From Isotricha intestinalis (Eukaryota; Ciliophora; Litostomatea; Vestibuliferida; Isotrichidae), in assembly GCA_023807065.1 (NCBI GenBank), contig JAJJLU010000364.1, positions 1 to 64,000 on the forward strand: DNA of 64,000 bases. The letters run 5' to 3'. Position numbers and translations under genes: made by a program. This document shows, in pieces, positions 8,698-18,800 of the stretch. The notes under the pieces are model-generated. The model worked only from the letters and a program-made list of their open reading frames with translations. It made no database searches and was not told the DNA's origin. Within the stretch, counting starts at the first letter, position 1. Each line of letters begins with the position of its first letter.

Positions 8698-10353
8698 ATG
8701 GATGAAATTTCAACTGGAAAAAAAAATGAAAGTAATGAAGGACCAATTTCAAATGTTAATTTTAATTCATTAATAAATAAAATTAATGAAATAACTAGTA
8801 AAGGAAGGAATGTTGATATGAAAAATAAAGAACAATTTTTAATTATTTTAAAATCAACTTCAAAGACTCTTCAAGAAAATAAAAATATATTTGAAAGTTT
8901 AAAATCAGAAGAAAATATGATAAAATTATTTGATGAATTAGAGAACACAATTGAAGATGTAGAATCTAAATTAAATAAATTAGCATTAATTAAATTTTGT
9001 AAATCAAAAGCAGAAAAATATTTAAAGAATGTATCAGAAAAATTAGAAAATATAAATATGATATTATTATCATATTTAGCATCAAGGAAAAATAAACATG
9101 TAGAAACAAAGATAATTGAAAAAGAAAATAAAGATATTAATTTAGATAAAGAAGAATTATTAGAAAAAATAAATGAATTAAATTCGAAAATTAATTCAAT
9201 GGAATTAAATATAGAAAAACAAAATGAAGAAAACTTAAAATTAAGAGCACAAAAACCAAAAAAACAAATACAAATAGATCAAAATATTTATGAAGCTTTA
9301 AAAAATATTCATGGTTTAACAGGTAGAATAAACTATAAAAATGCATTTGAAAAATTTGAAGAAGCAGTAAATGAAGATGATAATAATACAGAAGCTAAAT
9401 TATTATTAGCAGAAATGTATGAAAAAGGATTATATAAAGATAAATCATATCCAAAAGCTTTAGAATTATATATTGAAGCTTCAAATCAAGGAAATTCAAG
9501 AGCTACATATATGATAGGTAATTATGCAGAAAATAAATTATATGATGATAAAGAACAATTTGGTGAATATGATGAAACTGCAATTCAAAATTATTCAAAA
9601 GCTTCTGAAGAAGGAAATTCAGATGCTTATGCTAAATTAGGTTTAATATATGAAAAAGGATTATTAAATCAAAACATAGATTTACAAAAAGCAGAAGAAT
9701 ATTATCAAAAAAGTGTTGATATAGATGAAAACCCAAGTGGATTAAATGGCTTAGGAAATTTATACTATAATAGTAATCCTTCAATTGCAGTTGATTATTT
9801 TAAAAAAGCTGCTTTAAATGGTAACTTAGATGCTTTAAATAATTTAGGAATTTGTTATGAATATGGAAAAGGAGTTGAAAAAAATTATTACAAAGCTTTA
9901 GAATATTATAAAAAATCTTCTGATAAAAATCATCTTCCTTCAATGATTAATCAAGCTATTTTATTAATTAAAATAAATATAATAAATAATAAAACTGATG
10001 ATTTGACAAAAGCATATCATTTACTAAATTCATATTTAATTTATGATAAAATGAATCCTGAAGTTTATTATTATCTTGGTTTTTTATATGAAAATGGATT
10101 TGATCTATTAAGAGATGGGAATATCATTCAAAATCCTTATATGGCTTTTTTGAATTATAAAAAAGCTTCAGATTTAGGAAATATAAAGGCTAAAACTAAA
10201 ATTGGAGTTGCTATATATAATGGAATTAATGGAATTATTCCAAAAGATGAAGAAACTGGGATTTCATTTATAAAAGAAGCATCAAATAATAATGATCAAG
10301 AAGCAACTGATTATTTAAATTCATTAAAAGAAATGGGGAAAATGAATTATTAA
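8698..10353 (+). CDS. SEL1-like (TPR-type) repeat protein with coiled-coil head
   Basis: 551 residues. Residues 1-190 are charged and predicted helical or coiled-coil, with no motif I recognise. From about 205 to 545 there are tandem SEL1-like repeats, visible as recurring A-x(2)-x-[LM]-G-x(2)-Y-x(2)-G and K-A-x-E-Y-Y-x-K-A/S patterns, for example 'ALNNLGICYEYGKGVEKNYY'. SEL1 arrays are protein-binding solenoids used in ER-associated degradation, signalling and kinase scaffolding. There is no signal peptide or transmembrane segment, so a cytosolic scaffold is more likely than an ERAD HRD3/SEL1L subunit. The partner is unknown. The first ATG follows a long AT-rich leader and the stop is TAA. 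Confidence 0.8.
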   Translation: MDEISTGKKNESNEGPISNVNFNSLINKINEITSKGRNVDMKNKEQFLIILKSTSKTLQENKNIFESLKSEENMIKLFDELENTIEDVESKLNKLALIKFCKSKAEKYLKNVSEKLENINMILLSYLASRKNKHVETKIIEKENKDINLDKEELLEKINELNSKINSMELNIEKQNEENLKLRAQKPKKQIQIDQNIYEALKNIHGLTGRINYKNAFEKFEEAVNEDDNNTEAKLLLAEMYEKGLYKDKSYPKALELYIEASNQGNSRATYMIGNYAENKLYDDKEQFGEYDETAIQNYSKASEEGNSDAYAKLGLIYEKGLLNQNIDLQKAEEYYQKSVDIDENPSGLNGLGNLYYNSNPSIAVDYFKKAALNGNLDALNNLGICYEYGKGVEKNYYKALEYYKKSSDKNHLPSMINQAILLIKINIINNKTDDLTKAYHLLNSYLIYDKMNPEVYYYLGFLYENGFDLLRDGNIIQNPYMAFLNYKKASDLGNIKAKTKIGVAIYNGINGIIPKDEETGISFIKEASNNNDQEATDYLNSLKEMGKMNY

Positions 10354-10552
10354 TAATATAATATTTTTTTTAAAAATAAAAATAGATTTAATATAAAAAA
10401 CAAAAAATTGATTTCTTCAAATATATAAAATTATAACAACATATTTTTTTTAAATTATGAATTTATATCATTTCATTGTTAGGTAAATATAAACATAATT
10501 AAATATAAAATTCCATTCTCTTATATACACTTAATAATTTTTCAAAAAATTA

Positions 10553-13507
10553 ATGATTAAATTTTTATTAAATTTGAATAAATTGATAAAAATGAAACAA
10601 AATAATGTTTTTATTCTATTAATTTTTATTTCTAAATTTCTTTTCAATAATAGTGAAATAACTGAAAAGGAAATAGATACAATTTGTGAAATAGGAAAAT
10701 ATCATTCATATAAAAGAATAAAGGATTATTCAACTCTTCAAGAATACTATAAACATAAATTTAAAGATAAATCATCAAATGACCAATTTATAATGTCTTT
10801 TTTGATGAATGGTAACTTAACTAAAAATCTGGATAAATATATTAAAAAAATAATTGTTACAATAATTACACTGGGGTTAGCTTTCTTAACTTTAATTTCT
10901 TATTTAATTTTAATAATTTTATGGAGAAACAATAAATGTCTCTTTATCAATTTGAATAAAAGTGAAAGAAAAAAAAGACAAATTTATTGTAAATATTGTG
11001 GTTATTTAACTTCTATCATTTTAATAATAGTGTCAATAATTCTTTGTTCAGTAGTATTATTATTAAATAGTCAACTTAAAAAAAATATTAATGCATCATT
11101 ATGCTCATTATATCATTTTACAAAACATGCAATAAATGGTCTTTCTGAAAGTGAAGTTGTAAAAGATGAATACCCATTATTTCCAGGTTTTTCCAAAATA
11201 GATAAAATATTATTATCTACTTCAACTTCAACAAATATTAATGAATTTCTAAATTCCAATACATTCCCAAAATACAATAATTTAATAAATAAAGATGAAA
11301 ATATTATTAATGTAATTCAAGGTTATTCCACTAATTATGGGACCACAAATACTATTCCTAGTCCAAATCCAAATATTTTGAATACTGTTAGATTATTATT
11401 AAATTATCAAAAATTATATGGGCCATATACATCACAATATACTATATTAGGTGAATTTTATGAAAATTATACAAATACCATTCATCTTGCAATTGATTCT
11501 TTAAAAAAACTTAAAAGTGATTTTAATGATCTTATGTCTTATCAAAATAATATTAATGATGCAATAACTAATATAGATGAAGAATTAGGTGGATTTCAAA
11601 ATTTATACTTAATTGTGGAAAATATTATTATTAAAAATTACAATAAATTAAAGAACAAATTCACAAAAATAATTGTAATTTTAATTTATATGTTTTTGAT
11701 CCTTGTTTTATTTGAAGGATTATTATTAATATTATTTTCAACATGTTTTATATGTGATAAAAATCCAACTTCATGTATGTATAATGTTAGAATTATATAT
11801 TTTGTTGTTTGGAATTTTATGTTTATTTCAATAATAGGAGTATTTTCATTAAGTTCATTTTTCTCATTTTATTTTAGTGTTAATAATGAAATTACTCCAG
11901 TTTCTCATTATATTCTTTCAGAAAAATATATGAGTAATACCGATGATTCTTCAAATATATTTTTAAGCTTAATTCAAAAAAATGCGGCTTTTTCTTCATA
12001 TTTTCAAGTATGTTTAAATGGAAAAGATTCATCAAATTCAAATATTGCATATTCTTTTGGAATTGATCAAACATTTTTAAGATATATTAATTCATTATAT
12101 CAAGATTACAGAGATTTTAAAAAATATTATTCAACAATTAATGAAACAATAGAAAGTGTTCAAATTTTATTGTCAAAAAATTCATTGTTTGAAAAATATA
12201 AAAATAATATGACATTAACAACGAATTATAATGAGCACAAAGAAAATGATGTAACATATAATTTGGATAAATTTAATGAATATACTGATTCATCCTTATC
12301 AAATTCACTTCAAATTAAATGTGTTTCAGCAACAAAAGATCGTTGGGTGACAAACATAGGAGATTGTCCAAATAATTATACTTATTTATCTCCTGAAGAA
12401 TTCTATTTTGAAGGTGGATATCATTGTTTAATTCTTAATGAATGGGATTATGATAAAGAGAATATTAGATATTATTCAGCTTGTAAAAATTATAATGGTG
12501 AAACAATTGAACATTTCACTAATTCTTATTTTTTGGCTTTAAAAGATTTTTACAATAATAATGCTATTTTAGTTAATAATATTATTCAAGCAAATAACCA
12601 TATTTATGAATTAATAGAGGATATTAAAGAAGATTTAACCAATGAATATAATGCTGATTCTGAATTTTTTGAAAATTATCTTTCTGATTATATTACATAT
12701 AATGGATTAGTTGAATCTTCTACAATATATGATATGTTTGATTGTTCTCTTTTAAGATATGATTTAATTGATTTTTATGATATATCAAATCATCATTTTA
12801 AAAACAATGTCTTAATACAACTTTCTTTTACTGTAATTTCTGGAATTTTACTATATATTTCCCAATATTTTGGAGTTAGATTAATGTATGTTTTTAATAA
12901 AGATTTCAAATTTGAAGAAGAAAATGATAGTAATGAAGAAGAAGAAGATGAAATTGATGATGAAGATAAAAATATATATAAAAAAAGAAGTGATAAATTA
13001 CCTGAATTGACAAATTCTGAAAAACTTGATATAAATTCAGATAATTATTTAACAAGAGAAAAAAATGAAACGAAGAAAAATAAAGTGAATCCAAAAAGTA
13101 AAAGATTATCACTTATGAATAATCCAATGCATATTAATTATTTTAAAGATAATAATACTCAAGATAAAAGTTCAGAGAATAATTCTGAAAATTCATCTTC
13201 TCAAGAAAATCCAATTTACACTATAAAAAATCCTAATATTAATAGTAATGATAGTGATTCAAATGGAGCTGATAATTTAAAAAATTCATCAAATTTAATT
13301 AATAATGGAAATATTAGAGGACTTTATAAAAATAATACTTTGAAAAATCCTTTAGGATTAAATATTAAAAACAATAAAAATAATAATTCTGAATCTAATT
13401 CCAACAAAAATAATTCAGAAGAAGAAGAAAAAAAATCAGAAGCTGGATCTGAAGAAGAAGAAAATGTCTCAAATGATAAAAAAGAAGAAGATGATGAAGA
13501 TAATTAA
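10553..13507 (+). CDS. Prominin-like five-span membrane glycoprotein
   Basis: 984 residues. The topology is that of prominin (CD133): a signal peptide (best read from the internal Met14), a short outer segment, TM1 about 98-123, a short Cys-containing inner loop, TM2 about 149-171, a large outer loop of about 200 residues, TM3 about 373-398, a short Cys-containing inner loop, TM4 about 413-441, a second outer loop of about 300 residues with Cys and N-glycosylation sequons, TM5 about 752-782, and a cytosolic tail. The tail (790-984) is unusual: very acidic, Asn/Ser-rich and low in complexity. Prominins mark cholesterol-rich membrane protrusions and cilia. Assignment rests on topology and cysteine placement, not a diagnostic motif. 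A tweety-like or unrelated pentaspan protein is possible. Confidence 0.6.
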   Translation: MIKFLLNLNKLIKMKQNNVFILLIFISKFLFNNSEITEKEIDTICEIGKYHSYKRIKDYSTLQEYYKHKFKDKSSNDQFIMSFLMNGNLTKNLDKYIKKIIVTIITLGLAFLTLISYLILIILWRNNKCLFINLNKSERKKRQIYCKYCGYLTSIILIIVSIILCSVVLLLNSQLKKNINASLCSLYHFTKHAINGLSESEVVKDEYPLFPGFSKIDKILLSTSTSTNINEFLNSNTFPKYNNLINKDENIINVIQGYSTNYGTTNTIPSPNPNILNTVRLLLNYQKLYGPYTSQYTILGEFYENYTNTIHLAIDSLKKLKSDFNDLMSYQNNINDAITNIDEELGGFQNLYLIVENIIIKNYNKLKNKFTKIIVILIYMFLILVLFEGLLLILFSTCFICDKNPTSCMYNVRIIYFVVWNFMFISIIGVFSLSSFFSFYFSVNNEITPVSHYILSEKYMSNTDDSSNIFLSLIQKNAAFSSYFQVCLNGKDSSNSNIAYSFGIDQTFLRYINSLYQDYRDFKKYYSTINETIESVQILLSKNSLFEKYKNNMTLTTNYNEHKENDVTYNLDKFNEYTDSSLSNSLQIKCVSATKDRWVTNIGDCPNNYTYLSPEEFYFEGGYHCLILNEWDYDKENIRYYSACKNYNGETIEHFTNSYFLALKDFYNNNAILVNNIIQANNHIYELIEDIKEDLTNEYNADSEFFENYLSDYITYNGLVESSTIYDMFDCSLLRYDLIDFYDISNHHFKNNVLIQLSFTVISGILLYISQYFGVRLMYVFNKDFKFEEENDSNEEEEDEIDDEDKNIYKKRSDKLPELTNSEKLDINSDNYLTREKNETKKNKVNPKSKRLSLMNNPMHINYFKDNNTQDKSSENNSENSSSQENPIYTIKNPNINSNDSDSNGADNLKNSSNLINNGNIRGLYKNNTLKNPLGLNIKNNKNNNSESNSNKNNSEEEEKKSEAGSEEEENVSNDKKEEDDEDN

Positions 13508-13650
13508 AAAAAAATATAAATAAAATATATATTTATAAAAAATTAACTAAATTCTTATAAAAAAAATTTATCAAATTTTAAAAAAAATATTTGATGATTT
13601 TTTATCATTTTATTTTTTTTCCAAATCATATAAACAATCTTTTATTATTT

Positions 13651-15249
13651 TTAAATAATATTTGTTTTGGTTTTCTTTAAAAAAGAATCAACTTTAAAAT
13701 AATAATTACCTTGAAATTCTAATTCAAAAGAATGATTAATTCTTTCTAAAATAGGAATAAATACTTCAACACTCAAATATTTTTTAAACATATTTTCATA
13801 AACTTTAATAATATCTTTATGATTAAATTTTTCTAAAACAAAAAAAGGAATACAATAATCCAAAATATTATATTTTAATTGTTTTTTATAACAATTACAA
13901 AACTCTATTTTATATTTTGAAGAACTTATTTTATCATTTTTACTATTATTATCATCAATAAAAGAATTTAATTTAGAAATAAAATTATTTGCTTTTTTTT
14001 CTTTTTGAGGAATAAAATTAATATATGTTCCATCTTTCCTATTATTAATACTGAAAGAAGAATTTAAAGTTAATTTCCTGAGTTTTTCTGATTTATTTTT
14101 TTCAGCATTGTTGTTAATAAATTCAATTTTGCGATGAGCTTTTTTTAACATTTCTCGATTATCTGGACATAACATAGGTCCATTTACTAAAGAACTAGAA
14201 AATTCAATTAAAAAGCTTTTTTCAGAAAAATAAAGTGATATCAATTGTAAAATTCGAAATATTAAATCTGTACATCCTCCAATATTACCTAAAACATCTT
14301 GAAGTTTAATATAACTTCTATTAATTTCTTTTTTAAATGATTTTACTGAAAATGCAATTTCTAAAAAAGAAGAAGAAAATTCTTCATTAATTTCTTTATC
14401 ATTAAATTCTGTTATTAATGAATCATATTGATAAAATTGATAATTTTTTTCTCTTTTTGTTACGAATCCATTATCTGATTTATATTCAGAAAATTGAAAA
14501 AAATAATTGTATCTTTTATATAAGGTTAAACTGGGTAAAAAAAAATCATGTTTTAAAGAAGTTTTAATTGGTTCATTTATATCATAATGATCAATTGAAT
14601 AAGATAAATAAATTAAATTTATCATAATATTAGAAATATATTGATTAATTTCTTTTTCTGAATGACATATTATTTCACTTTTTGAATTATTTGTACATTT
14701 TTTGAAATGAATATCAATTGTATCATAACCTAAAATTCTATTACCAAATTCCCCAGCAATAGTTAAATTTTGATTATCTGGAATACATAGAAAATTATTG
14801 ACATTTCCATTATCAAAATTGAATGTATCATTAAGTTGACATATTTGATATTTTATTTCTTTTTCAATATGAATTTCATATTTGCTTCTATTGGGATATT
14901 CTAATATATCATGTTGAATTTTAATTATTTGAAAATCGAGATATGTAGGATCTAATTGAATGAATTCTCCTGTAAAATAAGACAATCCAAAAAAAAGATG
15001 ACAATTAGAAAGATTAATTGTTTGTTTTTCTTTTAATTCTATTAAGTTTGTAACTAAATTAAAACCTTTATGATAAAAAAGTTCAGAAAAGTAAATAATT
15101 GAAACTACGATTAAAAGAATTAAAAATAAAAAACTTAAAAATATATCAAATATAGTTGAATATGTTCTTTCCTTTTTATATAAAACATTAAAGTCTAAAC
15201 CATATAAATTTATAAATTCTAGATAATCTCTGATTTTTTGAAAAAACAT
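13651..15249 (-). CDS. Two-helix transmembrane protein, ciliate-type family
   Basis: 532 residues. A strong transmembrane helix lies at about 33-54, followed by a roughly 270-residue probably extracytoplasmic region with Cys and Asn-glycosylation sequons. A second hydrophobic stretch near 318-345 is preceded by 'RSYIKLQDVLGNIGG'. A cytosolic basic tail follows to the end. The 'Y-x-K-x-Q-D-[VI]-L-x-N-[IV]-G-G' lead-in to the second helix is one I associate with large families of uncharacterised membrane proteins in ciliates. No enzymatic motif is visible and function is unknown. The gene is convergent with the prominin-like gene and divergent from the 1802-residue gene. The taxonomic association is from memory and could be wrong. 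Confidence 0.6.
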   Translation of the reverse strand: MFFQKIRDYLEFINLYGLDFNVLYKKERTYSTIFDIFLSFLFLILLIVVSIIYFSELFYHKGFNLVTNLIELKEKQTINLSNCHLFFGLSYFTGEFIQLDPTYLDFQIIKIQHDILEYPNRSKYEIHIEKEIKYQICQLNDTFNFDNGNVNNFLCIPDNQNLTIAGEFGNRILGYDTIDIHFKKCTNNSKSEIICHSEKEINQYISNIMINLIYLSYSIDHYDINEPIKTSLKHDFFLPSLTLYKRYNYFFQFSEYKSDNGFVTKREKNYQFYQYDSLITEFNDKEINEEFSSSFLEIAFSVKSFKKEINRSYIKLQDVLGNIGGCTDLIFRILQLISLYFSEKSFLIEFSSSLVNGPMLCPDNREMLKKAHRKIEFINNNAEKNKSEKLRKLTLNSSFSINNRKDGTYINFIPQKEKKANNFISKLNSFIDDNNSKNDKISSSKYKIEFCNCYKKQLKYNILDYCIPFFVLEKFNHKDIIKVYENMFKKYLSVEVFIPILERINHSFELEFQGNYYFKVDSFLKKTKTNII

Positions 15250-15818
15250 TAATTAAAAATAAATATTTAATATAAATATAAATTGATAAATGATAAAATA
15301 AAAAAAAATTTTATTTATAATTATAATTTGAAAATTAATTAAAATTATTAAATCTATTTATTATTTATTAACCTTAAATTAAATAATTATTATGAAAAAA
15401 ATCTATCTTTTATAAAAAAAGATAAATTAGTTATATAAATGTTAAAAAAAATAAATGGTCTCTCCTTAAATAATATTATTTTATAAAGAATAATCAAATT
15501 TTTCAAGAATATTAGTATAAAAACATATTTTGCAGTCATCATTTTGATTTATTTTTTTAAATAATTATTCTAATTCAAAATCATATAATTTTTATCTATT
15601 TAATTATATTAAAAAAATAAGAATTGTTCAAATAAAGAATAAAAATTTTATCTCAAAAATAAATATTTACTTAGTATAATTATTTCAAAAAAGAATATAA
15701 AATTTACAAAATTATACAATATTTATTATAAATATAATATAAATTGGATTTTTAAAATCAAAATAATCTTTTCTTTTTTTTATATTAATTAATTTTTATA
15801 ATATAAAAATTTTTTAAT
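15250..15818. other. Divergent promoter spacer
   Basis: 569 bp between two divergent membrane-protein genes. A small stem (TATCTTTT / AAAAGATA) lies near 15403-15424. A minus-strand frame at 15390-15542 would encode 50 hydrophobic residues starting at an ATG, but it has no other support. No RNA gene was recognised. Confidence 0.3.
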
Positions 15819-18800
15819 ATGAAGATAAAAGAACTTAAATTATTTATGAAAGAAGAATTAAATATTCAAAAAAGATTTATAATTCTTATGAATAAATTAA
15901 TTAATAATCAATCAAATGATTCTGAAAATTTACTGTTTATTATAATATTTTCAATACAAAATATATCAATTTATTTCTCTGAAAAAGAAGGTGTTTTTGA
16001 TATTGATAATAATATTTCTGATAAAATTTTAAATTTAATTGAAAAATTTGCAAGAATTAAATCACTTTTTTTCTCAAATAAAAATTATTATTCTTTATCA
16101 ATATATATTTTATTTATTTACTATTTATTTTTTTTTTTCTTTTTTATTGGTTCTTTATTAACTTCATCCAGAAGAAAAACTTATGATAATTTTTTAAAAA
16201 TTTTGAATTTTTTAATCAAACTTAATATTTATTATTTATCAAATATTTCTTTAGATTTTTTTACTCATATGATATGTTTCAATAGAGATTATAATATATA
16301 TATCAAAGAGATTAAATGTAATCAAAGTAATAATATTGGACCTTTTATCATGTCAATTCTAACACTTTTTTTTTCTCAAATTTTTATGTTTTTTATTCAT
16401 TTTTTTTATGAAGATCATTTATTTATTTCTGTATCTTCTTTTAGTTGTTCATCAAGTAATATGATTATTTTTCAACATTTAAATGCAATAATATCATCTA
16501 TTATTTTAGGATGGATTGAAGAAATTCATCGGGGATTTTTTTTTTTAATAAATTTCATTTTATCAGCTATAATTTTTATTTATTATTTAAAAAGATTAAT
16601 ATATTATAATTCAACTATAAATTTTACTCTTGGGTTATCCTATTGTTTAAATTTTTATGCTTCTATTTATTTTACTTTTTTTTATTTTTTTGATATGAGT
16701 CAAAAAGGTTTAGTTTTTATATTATCATGTATTTTGGTAGGAATTTTTTTTAAAAAAGTATTATTTTATTTTAATGAACAAATAATAAAAGAAACACCAT
16801 ATCATAAAATAAAAAACAAATATTATGTTTTATATTATATAAAATATTTAATAGATTTAATAAGAATATATAATGAAAACCCAGAAGCAAAATCACTATT
16901 AATTGGGATTATGGAAATTCATTCGATTGAATGTCCAAATAATAGTTGTATAACTAAAACAAAAGAAAAAATTTATCTTCCAATTGAAAATGCTTGGTCA
17001 GATAGAAGTAAACAATTTATTGATGATAAAATATTTTTAAAATTTTTTATTGTAGTTATTATTGGATATTATGTTAAAATTGAATATTATATCCCTGAAT
17101 TAATTATAAATTTATCTCATTATTATTTAGAAGTTATCGGAAATGTATGTTTAAGTATTTATCATTATGAAAAAGCAAAAAAAATGAAATTAACTTTAAA
17201 AGAAAAATATTTATTAGAAAGATTAAAAATGATAATTTCATATAAATTATATGAAAATTTAAAACAAAAAGATGAACCATGTGAGGATTTAATTGACTTA
17301 AATATAACTTTTTATTATAAATATCATGACATTGCAAAACAATTTTCAAAAGAAATTTATAATGATCTTGAATTGAGTATTGAATTTTGGGAATGTTTTT
17401 CAACAAAAAAAAATTCTGATTTAATTGATATAAATCATGTTATTACCTTAATTGAAAAAATAAATAATTCTAAAAACACAATAAAAAATTTATGGAATGA
17501 AATGTTCCAAATTTATTCAGGAATAAATTCTTATTTTTTATTATATTTAGATTATATAAACGAAATTAATGACGATCAAAGATTGAAAAATGAATTAGAA
17601 AACTATAAAAAAAAGAAAGAAAATTCAACTAAAAATATAGTTGAAAATTATTATAATGTATTATTTAAAAAAGATACAGGAATTATTATAGTTAATGGTG
17701 ATAGAGGAAAAGAAGGTTTAATTGAAAAAGCTAATAAATCTTTTGGAAATATTTTTCATATTAATTATGATAAATTAAAAGGAAAAAACATTACTGAACT
17801 TATGCCAAAAATTTTTGCTAATGTACATTATTTTGTTATGAAAAGATATTTTGATATTGGAAAAAAGAAAATTATTGATAAAGGACATTTTAAAGTTTTT
17901 GGTTTAGATAAAAATAATTCAATTATTCAATTACAAAAAAATATTAAAATTTTTCCTATGTTAAATGAATATTTATATTATGTTGGTATGTTTAATTTAG
18001 AAAAAAATGATGATTTAATTTTAATAAATTCTGATTTTTTTATTCAAGGAATGAGTAAAAAATTATCTGATAGATTGAAAATCACAAATGATAATTTATT
18101 TGTTGATAATGAGATTCCATTTTATATGATATGTAAAAATTTTATAAATTTTTATAGAACATTTTTCAAAAACACAAAAAATAAAACAATAAAAAAAACA
18201 AAAAATTCTTTATTAGAAAATTCAATTAAACCTTTTGATGAATTCGAAGAAAAAGAATGTTTATTAACGCAATTAAATGACTCAAATTCATTTAATTCAA
18301 AAGAAATTAATATATCCACAAATAGTAATATAAATGATAATAATGTAGATTTACAAAAAATAGATGATATAAATGAAAATATGGAAATAGAATATCAAAT
18401 GAATTTCCATCATTTTTTATCAAAATATTCATATTATACAAAAAATAAAAATAATGAAGAAGTAGAAGATTCAATTAATGATTCATCACAAAATAATGAA
18501 GAAATAACAATAAATGAAAATAGTATAATAAATACAGAAAATAATACATTATTAAATCATGAAACAAGTATAATATATTCAGAATATAATGATTCAACTA
18601 TAAATGATGAAGATAATAATAATTATATTAAAAGAAAAATAAATACTGATATGCATCTTTCTGGTAATTTAATTTTGCAAAAAAAAACAATAAATTCTTC
18701 TTTTAAATATTCTGGTGGTAATTTAGATAAATATAATAATTTTCTTAATAATATTCAAGAAACAAATTTAAATCAAAATCCTACTTCAAATATAGTTTAT

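Noticed and set aside
15390..15542. 50-codon minus-strand hydrophobic ORF in a promoter spacer
   Set aside because: Too short and lacking any motif or neighbour support; noted only in the spacer entry.
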